DNA from: Bacteroidota bacterium
GTDB taxonomy: Bacteria > Bacteroidota > Bacteroidia > Bacteroidales > JACABE01
Reading direction: 5' to 3'
Assembly (NCBI GenBank): GCA_013377005.1
Contig: JACABE010000025.1
Span: 1-61,761, forward strand
Length of the DNA: 61,761 nucleotides
The notes under the pieces are model-generated. The model was not told the origin of the DNA. It did no database searches and worked only from the letters and a program-made list of their open reading frames with translations. This document shows positions 41,481 to 51,200 of this stretch, in pieces. The position numbers and the translations under genes were made by a program. Each line of letters opens with the position of its first letter. Position 1 is the first letter of the stretch.

Positions 41481-42257
41481 ATGACTAAAAAAATAAGAGT
41501 AACATTTCTTGGAACAGCAACTTCAATTGGAGTACCGGTTATTGCTTGTGATTGTGACGTATGTACATCCTCAGACAAAAAAGACAAACGATTTAGGGCT
41601 TCTATACTCATTCAGATTGATGAAATTGCAATTGTTGTGGATTGTGGTCCTGATTTTCGTATTCAAATGATTCGGGAAAATGTACAAAATCTTGATGCTG
41701 TAATATTTACGCACGAACATCGCGACCATATTGCAGGCCTAGACGATGTGAGAGCATTTAATTATGTTTTGAACAAAAAAATAGATATTTATGGCTGTGA
41801 AAGAGTTATGGAAGCTGTAAAAACTGAATTTCCGTATATCTTTTCCGAATCAGTTCGTTATTTTGGAGCACCTCAACTCACTATTCATAATATCGAAAAT
41901 AAACCATTTTCTGTTCATGGTATTGATATTATTCCCATAGAAGTATTGCACGACAAATTACCGATTTTAGGTTTTCGTATCGGCGATTTTACTTATATAA
42001 CCGATGCCAGTTTTATTTCGGAAGAAGAAAAAGAAAAAATAAAAGGATCTAAAGTAATCGTATTAAATGCTTTACGCAATTCAAAACATGTTTCTCATTT
42101 TTCAGTTGTTGAAGCTGTTGCTGTTCTTGAAGAATTAAAACCTGAACATGCCTATCTTACTCATGTGAGTCATTTTATTGGCAAACACGAAGATGTAAAC
42201 AGAAAACTTCCAGACTTTATTGAATTAGCTTACGATAGTTTAGTGATTGAAATTTAA
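41481..42257 (+). CDS. MBL-fold metallo-hydrolase (PhnP-like)
   Basis: 258 residues. The metallo-beta-lactamase motif THEHRDHIAGLDD (about 75-88) is followed by further metal ligands in VLHDK, ITDASF and THVSHFIGKH. A PhnP-like N-terminal region carries the extra Cys cluster CDCDVCTSSDKKDKRFRAS. PhnP-type enzymes cleave cyclic phosphodiesters. Bacteroidota have a common housekeeping paralogue of unknown substrate, and this fits that group. Located after ribF, 52 bases away. Confidence 0.85.
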   Translation: MTKKIRVTFLGTATSIGVPVIACDCDVCTSSDKKDKRFRASILIQIDEIAIVVDCGPDFRIQMIRENVQNLDAVIFTHEHRDHIAGLDDVRAFNYVLNKKIDIYGCERVMEAVKTEFPYIFSESVRYFGAPQLTIHNIENKPFSVHGIDIIPIEVLHDKLPILGFRIGDFTYITDASFISEEEKEKIKGSKVIVLNALRNSKHVSHFSVVEAVAVLEELKPEHAYLTHVSHFIGKHEDVNRKLPDFIELAYDSLVIEI

Positions 42258-42347
42258 TCCAACAATAAAAAAATCAACAATTATATTTTACAGTAAACCA
42301 TTTACGTAAAAATATTGTCTTAAATATTTCAATAATATTATTTTGCT

Positions 42348-43631
42348 ATGGCATTAAAAAAATTACTATTCATTTTTTTTTATTCTTTATTCTTCTTTTT
42401 AACAATTAGCGCCAATTCGCAAACAAGTGATACTATTAAAGTATTATTTATAGGCAATAGCTTTACGTATGTCAACGATTTACCACAAACATTTGCTCAA
42501 CTTTCAATTAAAGCTGGGAAAATAATTTATGTTGATAATAACACTATTGGAGGCTATACTCTTAAAATGCATTTACAAAATGCTATTACTATCCAAAAAA
42601 TATATAGTCAAAAATGGAATTATGTGGTATTACAGGAGCAAAGCCAAATACCATCTTTTATTCCAGAAAGAGACACTATGATGTATCCCTATGCCATTGC
42701 ACTAGATAGTTTAATTCATGATAATTCTCCATGCACTCAAACAGTTTTTTTTATGACTTGGGCACATAAAAATGGGGATTTAGGATTACCTATCGGCAGT
42801 GACACTTACGAAGACATGCAACAGCGACTTCGTAGCGGTTATATGCAAATTGCTGATTCCTTGAACGCAATTGTAGTACCCTGTGGTTGGAGCTGGAGGA
42901 AAATACGGCAAAATTATCCTTCTATAGAACTTTATTCATCAGATAATTATCATCCGGCGGAAAATGGAACCTATTTAGCTGCTTGTAGCTTTTATGCAAG
43001 TATTTTTCGACAATCAGCAGTTGGAATCAATTATATTGGCAATGTATTGCCTATGGATGCTGTTACATTACAAACCACTGCATCACAAGTTGTGTTAGAC
43101 AGTTTAAGTTTATGGAATATTGGTTTATACAATCCAAAACCAATTGCAAATTTTGGATTTTTTCAAAATGGGAATCAAATCCAGTTTTCGGATAGTTCAA
43201 GTTTAGCTGATGTTTATACTTGGGATTTTGGAGATGGAAACCACAGTAATCTACAAAACCCTTTTCATACTTATACTTCATCAGCAACATATAATGTAAA
43301 ACTCATAGTTAGCAATAATTGTGGATCAGATACCATTAGTAAAAGTTTTCAATATTTTCTTTCAGATATCATAGATAAAGGAAAAAGTCTGATTTCTATT
43401 TACCCTAATCCAAGTAAAGATATTTTCAACATTAAAATACCTATAGATAATGGTGTATATTCTTATGAAGTTATTAACCCTGAAGGAAAAATAATTATTC
43501 ACTCTAGCGTAAGTTCTTCAACCATTAATAATTTGCTTACTATTAATTTAACCAATGAAGCTAAAAACATTTATTATTTAACAATTTATACTCAAAATAA
43601 ACCATTGAGATATAAATTATTCAAATTTTAA
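42348..43631 (+). CDS. T9SS-secreted SGNH/GDSL-like hydrolase with PKD domain
   Basis: 427 residues. After the signal peptide (about 1-24) comes an SGNH-type domain. FIGNSFTYVNDLP holds the candidate nucleophile Ser38, VVLQEQSQIPS is the central strand, and DNYHPAENGTYLAA, near residue 200, supplies Asp and His. A PKD domain (about 262-335, WDFGDGNHSNLQNPFHTYTS) and a type A sorting domain (about 345-427, ISIYPNPSKDIFNI) follow. Likely a secreted esterase or deacetylase acting on extracellular glycans; substrate unknown. Confidence 0.8.
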   Translation: MALKKLLFIFFYSLFFFLTISANSQTSDTIKVLFIGNSFTYVNDLPQTFAQLSIKAGKIIYVDNNTIGGYTLKMHLQNAITIQKIYSQKWNYVVLQEQSQIPSFIPERDTMMYPYAIALDSLIHDNSPCTQTVFFMTWAHKNGDLGLPIGSDTYEDMQQRLRSGYMQIADSLNAIVVPCGWSWRKIRQNYPSIELYSSDNYHPAENGTYLAACSFYASIFRQSAVGINYIGNVLPMDAVTLQTTASQVVLDSLSLWNIGLYNPKPIANFGFFQNGNQIQFSDSSSLADVYTWDFGDGNHSNLQNPFHTYTSSATYNVKLIVSNNCGSDTISKSFQYFLSDIIDKGKSLISIYPNPSKDIFNIKIPIDNGVYSYEVINPEGKIIIHSSVSSSTINNLLTINLTNEAKNIYYLTIYTQNKPLRYKLFKF

Positions 43632-43666
43632 TACAATAGGCAACCTTTTTGTATGTTAATTTGTCA

Positions 43667-43674
43667 TACTTTTG
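43667..43674 (+). promoter_or_regulatory. Candidate -7 element for a secreted-protein pair
   Basis: TACTTTTG fits TAnnTTTG and sits 24 bases before the ATG at 43699. A TTTG at 43648-43651 is only 15 bases upstream, so the -33 assignment is weak. Confidence 0.4.
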
Positions 43675-43698
43675 TAAACTTTTTTAATATTATTGTTC

Positions 43699-44106
43699 AT
43701 GAAAAATTTAATAACATTTATTTTCTTATTTATGATTTTTACTTTGAGTAGCACAAAAGCACAAGAAGTTTCTCAACAAACTAAGCCTGATTATTGGGGC
43801 ACATTTTGTTTGATTTCTCAAACGGTAAGTGATACGAATTTCTTCAAGGTTGACCTTACTCAATTACCTTCTGAATTTGAAAAAATATATTTTAAGTTCT
43901 ACTACATAGAACAAGATGTTTTTCATGCCCAAATAAAAAACTACAATATTGCAAAAGGAGAAGCAATTATAGCTGTTCCTAAGAAATATACAGTAGCAGA
44001 CTATCGCTATTTTATGGCAAATATGAAAAAGATGACAGAATCAGCAAATTACATTTATACGACAGAACAAAAAAATGAGTATATTTTAAATCATAAAGAA
44101 AAATAA
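43699..44106 (+). CDS. Small secreted protein of unknown function
   Basis: 135 residues from the ATG at 43699; a TTG at 43693 is an alternative start. A signal peptide (cleaved near STKAQ) is followed by a compact domain with SEFEKIYFKFYYIEQDVFHA and a basic C-terminus. I do not recognise the family. It ends 9 bases before a large T9SS type B protein and is probably co-transcribed with it. Confidence 0.65.
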   Translation: MKNLITFIFLFMIFTLSSTKAQEVSQQTKPDYWGTFCLISQTVSDTNFFKVDLTQLPSEFEKIYFKFYYIEQDVFHAQIKNYNIAKGEAIIAVPKKYTVADYRYFMANMKKMTESANYIYTTEQKNEYILNHKEK

Positions 44107-44115
44107 TCAACGATT

Positions 44116-46089
44116 ATGAAAAAAATATTTTTATTTGCAATGATTTTAGGATTTTCACTAAAAATAAATGCACAAGGTAGTTTATGTGGAAGTGCTACTA
44201 TATCTTGTACAGGAAATAGTGCTTTTACGTTCCCTGCAGATACTAGTTATCCAGAAGTGCAAGGACAAGTAGGCCCTAATTATGGGTGTTTAATCACAAC
44301 ACCAAACCCAGCATGGTATTTTATGCAGGTAACTCAAAGTGGTGACATCAACATTGAAATGCATACTACACCAGAAAGAGATATTGATTTTATTTGTTGG
44401 GGCCCTTTTTCCGATTATACTACTCCTTGTACAGCTCTTTTAACAGGACCAGCAACTTCCCCTGGTTCACATTACTTACATGTAGGAAATGTTAATGTTG
44501 ATCCAGGTCCGGGAGGAGGTTATCCAGCCGTTAATACTATTGATTGTAGCTTCAGTGCTTACTATCAAGAATGGTGTTATATTCCAAATGCAATAGCAGG
44601 GCAATATTATATTTTATTAATTACTAACTATTCTAATCATTCTTGTAATATTAGTTTTTCACAAATGACTGGTACAGGTGCTACCGGTTGTACTTCAAAT
44701 GCTAACAACAATGGACCAATATGTGAAGGGGATAGTCTTAAATTATCTGCCAACTCAATGGCTCCTAATGCACAATATTATTGGATAGGTCCAAATGGCT
44801 GGTCATCTTATTTACAAAATCCTAAAATACCTGTTACATCAATGTCAAATTCAGGAACCTATTACTTAGATGTTACAATTGGAAATTATAATGCTCCAGA
44901 AACACAAACAGTTGTTGTAATAAAACCAAAACCTAATATTATAGCTCCTTCTGATACAATTTGTATTGGTGATACTGCTATAATTACAGCCTCAGGAGCT
45001 AGTTCTTATGTTTGGAAACCAATAGGTTCAACAACCAATCCAACTTTCACAACTAATACAATTAAGCTTGCTGCTACAAGTAATTCTACTTATAAAGTAA
45101 TAGGAACATTACAAGGATGTAAAGATTCAATTAACACATCAATTAAAGTAAATCCACAACCTCTAGTTTCTGTTAATAATCCTTCTATTTGCCCAAAAGA
45201 CACTGCAACTCTCATAGCCAATGGAGCACATACTTATGTCTGGAATTTTGGGGTAATAAGTGATTCTATTAGAGTGAGCCCTACTCATGATACCACTTAT
45301 GTAGTTGTAGGGACTGATATTAATAATTGTGTTGATACAGCAACTGCGTCAGTTCATCTTTACCCCTTGCCAACAATTCAATTAACCCCTAATACAACAA
45401 TATGCTTGGGTAGTCAAGCTACACTCACAGCCGGAGGTGGTATTGCTTATTCATGGAATACCAATCCTCCTGAAACTACTTCATCTATAACTGTTAGTCC
45501 AACTGCAAACACAACAACTTATACAGTTGGAGTAACTGATAATAATAATTGTTTTGACTCAGCATCGGTTGAAGTAAATACACTTCCTCTTCCTCTTCCA
45601 ACTATTTCAATAGAAATGGATACTATTTGTAAAGGAACTTATACAACTATTACAGCCAGTGGCGGAAATACGTATTTGTGGAATACAGGAGAAATAACAC
45701 CTTCAATTTCCGTGAAGCCTTTAAGCTCTTCCATTTATAGCGTTACAGTTAGCTCAACTTTAAACAACGTAGTTTGTTCTAAAGATACTTCAATAAAGCA
45801 AAATGTTAGAAATTGTAATGTAATTTATGTTCCAAATTCTTTTATGCCGACTGGTTATAATACAGTTTTTAAACCTATTGGAGATATAGCTATCACCAAA
45901 ACTTATCAATTTGCAATATACAATAGATGGGGACAAATGGTATTTGAAACTACAGATGTTAACCAAGGGTGGGATGGTCGTTTTAATGGAGAATATGTTC
46001 AAACTGGTGCATATATCTATTATCTCAAAATTGATAATGGTTATGAAGAGCCTTTTGAAAAAATTGGAACAGTTACTGTAGTTAATTAA
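44116..46089 (+). CDS. T9SS type B-sorted surface protein with Ig-like repeats
   Basis: 657 residues. A signal peptide (1-19) is followed by a Cys-containing N-terminal beta domain (about 20-195, WYFMQVTQSGDINIEM and DIDFICWGPF) common at the start of such proteins. Four or five Ig/PKD-like repeats follow (about 200-560; recurring CIGDTAIITASG, CPKDTATLIANG, CLGSQATLTAGG and CKGTYTTITASG). The C-terminus is a gliding-motility-type (type B) sorting domain, IYVPNSFMPTGYNTVFKPIG, ending with YNRWGQMVFETTD, GWDGRFNGE and GAYIYYLKI. Likely a surface adhesin. Confidence 0.87.
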   Translation: MKKIFLFAMILGFSLKINAQGSLCGSATISCTGNSAFTFPADTSYPEVQGQVGPNYGCLITTPNPAWYFMQVTQSGDINIEMHTTPERDIDFICWGPFSDYTTPCTALLTGPATSPGSHYLHVGNVNVDPGPGGGYPAVNTIDCSFSAYYQEWCYIPNAIAGQYYILLITNYSNHSCNISFSQMTGTGATGCTSNANNNGPICEGDSLKLSANSMAPNAQYYWIGPNGWSSYLQNPKIPVTSMSNSGTYYLDVTIGNYNAPETQTVVVIKPKPNIIAPSDTICIGDTAIITASGASSYVWKPIGSTTNPTFTTNTIKLAATSNSTYKVIGTLQGCKDSINTSIKVNPQPLVSVNNPSICPKDTATLIANGAHTYVWNFGVISDSIRVSPTHDTTYVVVGTDINNCVDTATASVHLYPLPTIQLTPNTTICLGSQATLTAGGGIAYSWNTNPPETTSSITVSPTANTTTYTVGVTDNNNCFDSASVEVNTLPLPLPTISIEMDTICKGTYTTITASGGNTYLWNTGEITPSISVKPLSSSIYSVTVSSTLNNVVCSKDTSIKQNVRNCNVIYVPNSFMPTGYNTVFKPIGDIAITKTYQFAIYNRWGQMVFETTDVNQGWDGRFNGEYVQTGAYIYYLKIDNGYEEPFEKIGTVTVVN

Positions 46090-46109
46090 TTCTTCATTTT
46101 CTGATAATT

Positions 46110-46152
46110 AAAAAGAACAGGATTGTCATAATATGACAATCCTGTTCTTTTT
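46110..46152 (+). terminator. Very strong rho-independent terminator
   Basis: A perfect 20-bp inverted repeat (46110-46129 and 46133-46152) with a 3-base loop and flanking A and T runs, 20 bases after the type B protein. It can also work in the opposite direction. Confidence 0.92.
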
Positions 46153-46501
46153 ATGAAAAATTTCCTTCTTATCAACTATTTATAAAAAATATCCCATTAT
46201 TGTAACTTGAAATATTTAAGATTTTTATAGTTTTCCAGCATTTATTGGTTATTAACTTACCGTATGAATCAAAAAAAAATAACATTGTATTTTTCTGAAC
46301 TAAATTACTTTGATAGTTTTAAAGACCAGATTTAAGAAAATTTCAACCTTTGTATTATTTAAGATATAACTATTCTAACTAAAATAATATTAGAAAATGT
46401 GGTCAAAATGGTGCTTTTAAGAAAATAGTTTTGAAATTTTGATCTAGAATAAGGTTTTGAAAGCTAATATATACTTTTCTGGTCTAAAAAAGTCAAATAG
46501 C
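46153..46501. other. Intergenic, no gene recognised
   Basis: About 350 A/T-rich bases between a terminator and the convergent tonB stop. I see no open frame, hairpin or promoter of note, and no clear terminator for the tonB operon. Confidence 0.4.
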
Positions 46502-47410
46502 TTAATTTAAACGAATGAATTTATAAGTAATACTACCAGTTTGATCTTCAGGAGCATCTGCATCGGGGCTAAAGCGAGCACGCATAGCAGCATTTTCAGC
46601 TTGTTTCCATAAAACACGATCAGAAGTAGTAGTACCTCTTTGTCCAGCTTCCACTCGGGTAACTTCACCATTTTTGTTTACCCATATTTTAACTACCACT
46701 GTACCTTGCTCTTTTGAACTGTACTCTGGTTTAGGTAATTCTTTCTTTGTTCGCCCTTTTAAATCATAAGAAATACCAGGACCTTTGCCGGGTCCATTTC
46801 CAGTACCAATTCCAGATCCATTTCCACCACCAGTTCCTAATCCTGAACCTGGCCCAATACCCGAACCATTTCCTGTGCCTTGTCCTGTGCCAGAACCACC
46901 ACCTTTTGTGTAATTTTTACTGTTAGGATTTCCGTTTATTTCTCCCTGATTTCCATTTTTGTTGGAATTTCCGTCGCCATTAATTTTTTTGAATAAAGCA
47001 GCTGTGTTAATTTTAGTCACTTCTGCTTTTTCTTCAGTTTTGGTAGTTTTCTTTTCCTTGTTTGTATTTAAATTAATGGTATTATCAGTATTTGTTTCGT
47101 CTGTAATAACATTTTCAGAAGTAGTTGAATTAAGACTTATAGGATCAGGATTAATAATATCTTTTGCCGGTTGTTTAAATTCAGGAAAAGAAATATTAGC
47201 TTCGTCAACGCCCATTCCATTTTCTGAATTGCCAAGATTAACTTCGATGCCTAAGCCACCTCCGCCACCACCGGCATCAGGAAACGGAGGAATAGGAGTT
47301 TTAAGCACAGCAAGCCATAGCAAAAAAATCAGCAACGAATGAAATAATATTGTTCCCGAAACTCCAGCAAACTTGCGCTTGATATCTTCCCTATCAGTTT
47401 TTTGTTCCAT
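46502..47410 (-). CDS. tonB: TonB-like energy transducer with glycine-rich linker
   Basis: About 302 residues from MEQKTDRED. An ATG 18 bases upstream (47428) would enlarge the overlap with exbD. It has one N-terminal membrane helix (SGTILFHSLLIFLLWLAVL), a Gly/Asn-rich linker (about 170-215, GTGQGTGNGSGIGPGSGLG) instead of the classical Pro-rich rod, and a TonB C-terminal domain (YSSKEQGTVVVKIWVNKNGE, AAMRARFSPDADAPEDQTGS). It couples the proton motive force harvested by ExbBD to outer-membrane transport. Third gene of the exbB-exbD-tonB operon. Confidence 0.88.
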   Translation of the reverse strand: MEQKTDREDIKRKFAGVSGTILFHSLLIFLLWLAVLKTPIPPFPDAGGGGGGLGIEVNLGNSENGMGVDEANISFPEFKQPAKDIINPDPISLNSTTSENVITDETNTDNTINLNTNKEKKTTKTEEKAEVTKINTAALFKKINGDGNSNKNGNQGEINGNPNSKNYTKGGGSGTGQGTGNGSGIGPGSGLGTGGGNGSGIGTGNGPGKGPGISYDLKGRTKKELPKPEYSSKEQGTVVVKIWVNKNGEVTRVEAGQRGTTTSDRVLWKQAENAAMRARFSPDADAPEDQTGSITYKFIRLN

Positions 47411-47804
47411 TTGATGCTTTAGTTGCAAGAATCATTTTTATCCTTAGTTTATTACCTATCTCCAACACATCCACAAGGCTCTGAACTGATAAAGAATTAT
47501 CGCAACGCAGCACAACCGTTGCATTATCCACACCTTTCAACTCAGTAAGCAATTCTGTTTCTAATTGATTAAAAGCCACCTGCCTATTGTTAATAAAATA
47601 ATTCATTTCTTTCGTAACAGACAGACTAACTTCTTTCTGGCGTAATTCACTTGGATGTTTCGAACTGGGTAACGAAAGCTTAATCACATTTGGATTAAGC
47701 AAAGTGGACATTATCAGAAAAAACAACATCAGAAAAAACATGATATCGTTCATCGAAGAAGTAGCCACTTCAATAGTGGTTTTGTTTTTTCTGCGAAGTT
47801 TCAT
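47394..47804 (-). CDS. exbD: ExbD/TolR-type biopolymer transport protein
   Basis: 136 residues. One N-terminal membrane helix, SSMNDIMFFLMLFFLIMSTL, carries the conserved Asp that conducts protons (N-D-I-M-F-F-L). A periplasmic domain ends VQSLVDVLEIGNKLRIKMIL. Overlaps exbB by 4 bases (ATGA) and tonB by 17, showing tight translational coupling. Confidence 0.93.
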   Translation of the reverse strand: MKLRRKNKTTIEVATSSMNDIMFFLMLFFLIMSTLLNPNVIKLSLPSSKHPSELRQKEVSLSVTKEMNYFINNRQVAFNQLETELLTELKGVDNATVVLRCDNSLSVQSLVDVLEIGNKLRIKMILATKASNGTKN

Positions 47805-48529
47805 CGGGTAGGTTCTTGTAAAAAATCAATAAAGTTCATAGCATTATACTCCATTTTCTGCACAATTTTTTCAATCATAATGTTTAGCCAATGATAACAA
47901 ATAAAAGCTACAATACCCACTATCAATCCAGATGCACTCGACACCATTTTAGTATAGAGTCCAGAGGAAACACTCGAAATACTTACGTCGCCTGCAAGTG
48001 AAATATCATGAAAAATCTTGATAACACCTATGATAGTACCTATAAAACCAAACATAGGAGCAATACCAGCAACAATAGCCAAAATAGCAAGATTTTTTTC
48101 AAGCTTATACACTTCAAACTTACCTACTATTTCAATAGATTCGCCAATTTCATTTAACGGACGTCCCAAACGTTGCAATCCTTTTTCAGTCATTCGGGCT
48201 GTGGGACTATTTGTTGATTTGCATAACGATAATGCAGCATCTAAACGATCGTTAACAATAAAATCACGGATATTATCCATAAAGTTTATTTCACCTCTCG
48301 AAGATTTTTTAATGGCAATATATCTTTCGATAAAAACATATACAGTTATCAGCGAAAGAATAACAATAGGAATCATTATCCACCCCCCTTTCACAACTAG
48401 ATTCATAATCGAAATTGCTTCCTCTTTAGGTTGTGTTATCGGTTGATTAACCACTTGATTTGCCACATGGTTAATAGTGTCTGCCACGGTAACAGCTGTC
48501 TGTGTAATTTGCAAAATTATTCCTGTCAT
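47801..48529 (-). CDS. exbB: ExbB/TolQ/MotA-family proton channel
   Basis: 242 residues. A membrane helix (IMIPIVILSLITVYVFIERY) is followed by a cytoplasmic loop and two helices bearing the family pattern LAILAIVAGIAPMFGFIGTI and ASGLIVGIVAFICYHWLNIM. Forms the proton channel with ExbD that energises TonB. First gene of the operon. Upstream minus-strand TACTTTTA near 48555 is a weak -7. Confidence 0.92.
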   Translation of the reverse strand: MTGIILQITQTAVTVADTINHVANQVVNQPITQPKEEAISIMNLVVKGGWIMIPIVILSLITVYVFIERYIAIKKSSRGEINFMDNIRDFIVNDRLDAALSLCKSTNSPTARMTEKGLQRLGRPLNEIGESIEIVGKFEVYKLEKNLAILAIVAGIAPMFGFIGTIIGVIKIFHDISLAGDVSISSVSSGLYTKMVSSASGLIVGIVAFICYHWLNIMIEKIVQKMEYNAMNFIDFLQEPTR

Positions 48530-48781
48530 TTTTTATGTAATTTTATTTTATAAAAGTAAGCGAAAAACCCTTACAGATAATATGTAATATATCTTTTTGC
48601 TAACAGTTTTGTGTTAATAATAACGAAGATATTTGTTGGATATTGTATTACATAAGACATTAGAAAGCTTCCATTTTTCAAATAAAAAGTTTTTATGCAG
48701 AAGAATAAACAATAACTTATCTACAGTATTTTTTAAATTTCCTACCGCCAAACTATTTTTTTTTATTTCTTTGGGTTTTGA

Positions 48782-48789
48782 TAACTTTG
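48782..48789 (+). promoter_or_regulatory. Candidate -7 element for the acyl-CoA synthetase gene
   Basis: TAACTTTG fits TAnnTTTG and lies 52 bases before the ATG at 48842, in the 312-base region that also holds the divergent exbB promoter. No TTTG at the ideal distance. Nothing else is recognised in 48530-48841. Confidence 0.4.
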
Positions 48790-48841
48790 CCGCTTAATAA
48801 ATTACACATATTTCAACAATTAAGCAAATAAACAACTATAT

Positions 48842-50899
48842 ATGATTACCAATGAATTAATCAACCCAAAGAGCATTGTAGTAATAGGTGCGTCCAATGA
48901 TATAGAAAAACCAGGCGGTAAAATTTTAAAAAACCTAATTGATGGTCAATTTAAAGGCGAGTTGTACGTAAGTAATCCAAAAGAAGACGAAGTACAAGGT
49001 ATCAAAAGTTTTCGTAATCCTGCAGATTTGCCACAAATTGATCTTGCTATTATTGCTATTGCAGCCAAGTATATACCCGAAACAGTTGAATTACTTACAT
49101 TACAAAAAGGCACTAAAGCTTTTATCATTCTTTCAGCTGGTTTTAGTGAAGAAAGTCATGAAGGCAAACTTTTAGAAGATAAGGTAGTTGAGTTAATCAA
49201 TAATGTAAATGGTTCTTTAATAGGACCAAATTGTGTAGGTATTTTAACACCCGCACATCATAGCATATTTACCTTGCCTATTCCTAAATTAGATGCACAA
49301 GGTTGTGATTTTATTTCCGGTTCAGGTGCTACAGCTTGTTTTATAATGGAAGCAGGTATCCCAAAAGGCTTAACGTTTTCAAATGTATTTTCTGTCGGTA
49401 ATTCTGCCCAAATGGGTGTGGAAGAGATACTCAAATATATGGATGAAACTTTCGACCCTGCAACAAGCTCTAAAATCAAATTATTATATATAGAAAATAT
49501 TTCAAAACCTGAAATGCTGATGAAACACGCAGCATCATTAATTAAAAAAGGATGTAAGATTGCTGCTGTAAAAGCAGGTTCTTCTGAAGAAGGTAGCCGA
49601 GCAGCATCCTCACATACCGGTGCACTGGCTAGTTCCGATGTGTCAGTTGACGCTTTATTCCGAAAAGCAGGCATTGTTCGTTGTTATGGTAGAGAAGACT
49701 TAATCAGCGTAGCTTCCGTATTTACCTATCCTGAATTAAAAGGTAAAAACATTGCTATTATTACTCATGCAGGTGGACCTGCGGTTATGTTAACAGATGC
49801 TTTATCTAAAGGTGGATTAAATATTCCGCACATCGAAAATGCAAAAGCTGATGAATTATTAACCAAGCTTTTTGCTGGCTCATCTGTTGCCAATCCTATA
49901 GACTTTTTAGCTACAGGAACTGCAGAGCAATTAGGCACTATCATTGATTATGTTGACAATGATTTTGACGAAATTGATGGTATGGTTGTTATTTTTGGAA
50001 CACCAGGATTGTTCAAATTATTTGATGTATATAAGGTATTGGACGAAAAGATGAAAATAGCTAAAAAGCCTATTTATCCTGTACTACCATCTATATTAAC
50101 AGCAAAAGAAGAAGTTGAAGATTTTATTTCAAAAGGCAGGGTAAACTTCCCTGATGAAGTTACCTTGGGCAATGCACTTGCAAAGGTTTATCATACGAAT
50201 AAACCATTATTAATGAAATCGTGTACTTCACACGTGGATGAAGGCTTAATTCGTGCTATTATCGACACTTCTGAAAATGGTTACTTAGCACCAGAAGCAG
50301 TTCAGGGTTTATTAGATGCAGCAGGTGTTCCCCGTGCAGGAGAAGCTGTAGTTACTAAAAAAGTAAAAGCTGTAGAAGCAGCTACAAAATTAGGTTTTCC
50401 TGTTGTTATGAAAGTAGTTGGACCTGTTCATAAATCAGATGTTGGTGGGGTAGTATTAAATGTAAAAGATGCAGTAACAGTTGAAAAAGAATTTGAAAGA
50501 ATGATTCAGATTAAAGATACAACAGCTATCCTTATTCAACCAATGCTTTCAGGTACTGAGTTATTTGTAGGTGCAAATTTTGAAGATAAATTCGGGCATT
50601 TAGTAATGTGCGGAATGGGTGGTATTTTTATCGAAGTTCTGAAAGATGTTAGTGCAGGATTGATTCCAATTGGAAAAGTTGAAGCTACACAAATGATTCG
50701 CAACCTGAAGAGTTATAAAATCATTCAGGGTGTGAGAGGTCAGGAAGGAATCAATGAAGAAATGTTTGTTGAAGTTATCATTGCTGTTTCTACTTTATTG
50801 TCTGTAGCACCGGAAATAAAAGAAATGGACATCAATCCTTTGTTAGGTAAAAAAGACAAAGTAGTTGCAGTGGATGCAAGGATAAGGATAGAAAAATAG
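48842..50899 (+). CDS. acdA: ADP-forming acetate/acyl-CoA ligase (fused alpha-beta)
   Basis: 685 residues. A CoA-binding Rossmann domain (SIVVIGASNDIEKPGGKILK; GPNCVGILTP) and succinyl-CoA-ligase-like domains include the phospho-His258 in AASSHTGALASSD. A C-terminal ATP-grasp part follows (about 465-685, LGFPVVMKVVGPVHKSDVGG and ILIQPMLSGTELFVGANFED). It converts acyl-CoA plus ADP plus Pi to the acid, CoA and ATP, the usual ATP-yielding step in many anaerobes. In a hydrogenase-bearing organism it would pair acetate formation with H2 production. Confidence 0.9.
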   Translation: MITNELINPKSIVVIGASNDIEKPGGKILKNLIDGQFKGELYVSNPKEDEVQGIKSFRNPADLPQIDLAIIAIAAKYIPETVELLTLQKGTKAFIILSAGFSEESHEGKLLEDKVVELINNVNGSLIGPNCVGILTPAHHSIFTLPIPKLDAQGCDFISGSGATACFIMEAGIPKGLTFSNVFSVGNSAQMGVEEILKYMDETFDPATSSKIKLLYIENISKPEMLMKHAASLIKKGCKIAAVKAGSSEEGSRAASSHTGALASSDVSVDALFRKAGIVRCYGREDLISVASVFTYPELKGKNIAIITHAGGPAVMLTDALSKGGLNIPHIENAKADELLTKLFAGSSVANPIDFLATGTAEQLGTIIDYVDNDFDEIDGMVVIFGTPGLFKLFDVYKVLDEKMKIAKKPIYPVLPSILTAKEEVEDFISKGRVNFPDEVTLGNALAKVYHTNKPLLMKSCTSHVDEGLIRAIIDTSENGYLAPEAVQGLLDAAGVPRAGEAVVTKKVKAVEAATKLGFPVVMKVVGPVHKSDVGGVVLNVKDAVTVEKEFERMIQIKDTTAILIQPMLSGTELFVGANFEDKFGHLVMCGMGGIFIEVLKDVSAGLIPIGKVEATQMIRNLKSYKIIQGVRGQEGINEEMFVEVIIAVSTLLSVAPEIKEMDINPLLGKKDKVVAVDARIRIEK

Positions 50900-50999
50900 C
50901 AAAATTAAAGGAAAAAGGTTAAAGTAGAACGTAGCGTAAATCAGTGCGAATCTGTATAATTTGCATTATTTGTGTTTCTATAATTTAAAGAACTTAAAA

Positions 51000-51188
51000 A
51001 TGAAAAATCCATTTGGCAGCCGTTCAAAAATTGTTGCATTATCTCTATTGATACTGGCAATGATCATTATTATGTACAATGCTCCATCAGATATTAAATA
51101 CTGGATAGCCTCATCTATTACTTTTGTGTCATTAGTTTTGATAAATTATGAGTATTTTATTCTTTATAACAAAACAAAAAACAAATAA
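51000..51188 (+). CDS. Small two-helix membrane protein
   Basis: 62 residues from MKNPFGSRSK. An in-frame ATG 39 bases upstream gives an unlikely extension. It has two hydrophobic helices (IVALSLLILAMIIIMYNAP; ASSITFVSLVLINYEYFIL) and a charged tail. Family unknown. It ends 12 bases before a larger membrane protein and is probably its partner. Confidence 0.65.
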   Translation: MKNPFGSRSKIVALSLLILAMIIIMYNAPSDIKYWIASSITFVSLVLINYEYFILYNKTKNK

Positions 51189-51200
51189 ACCAATATATTT

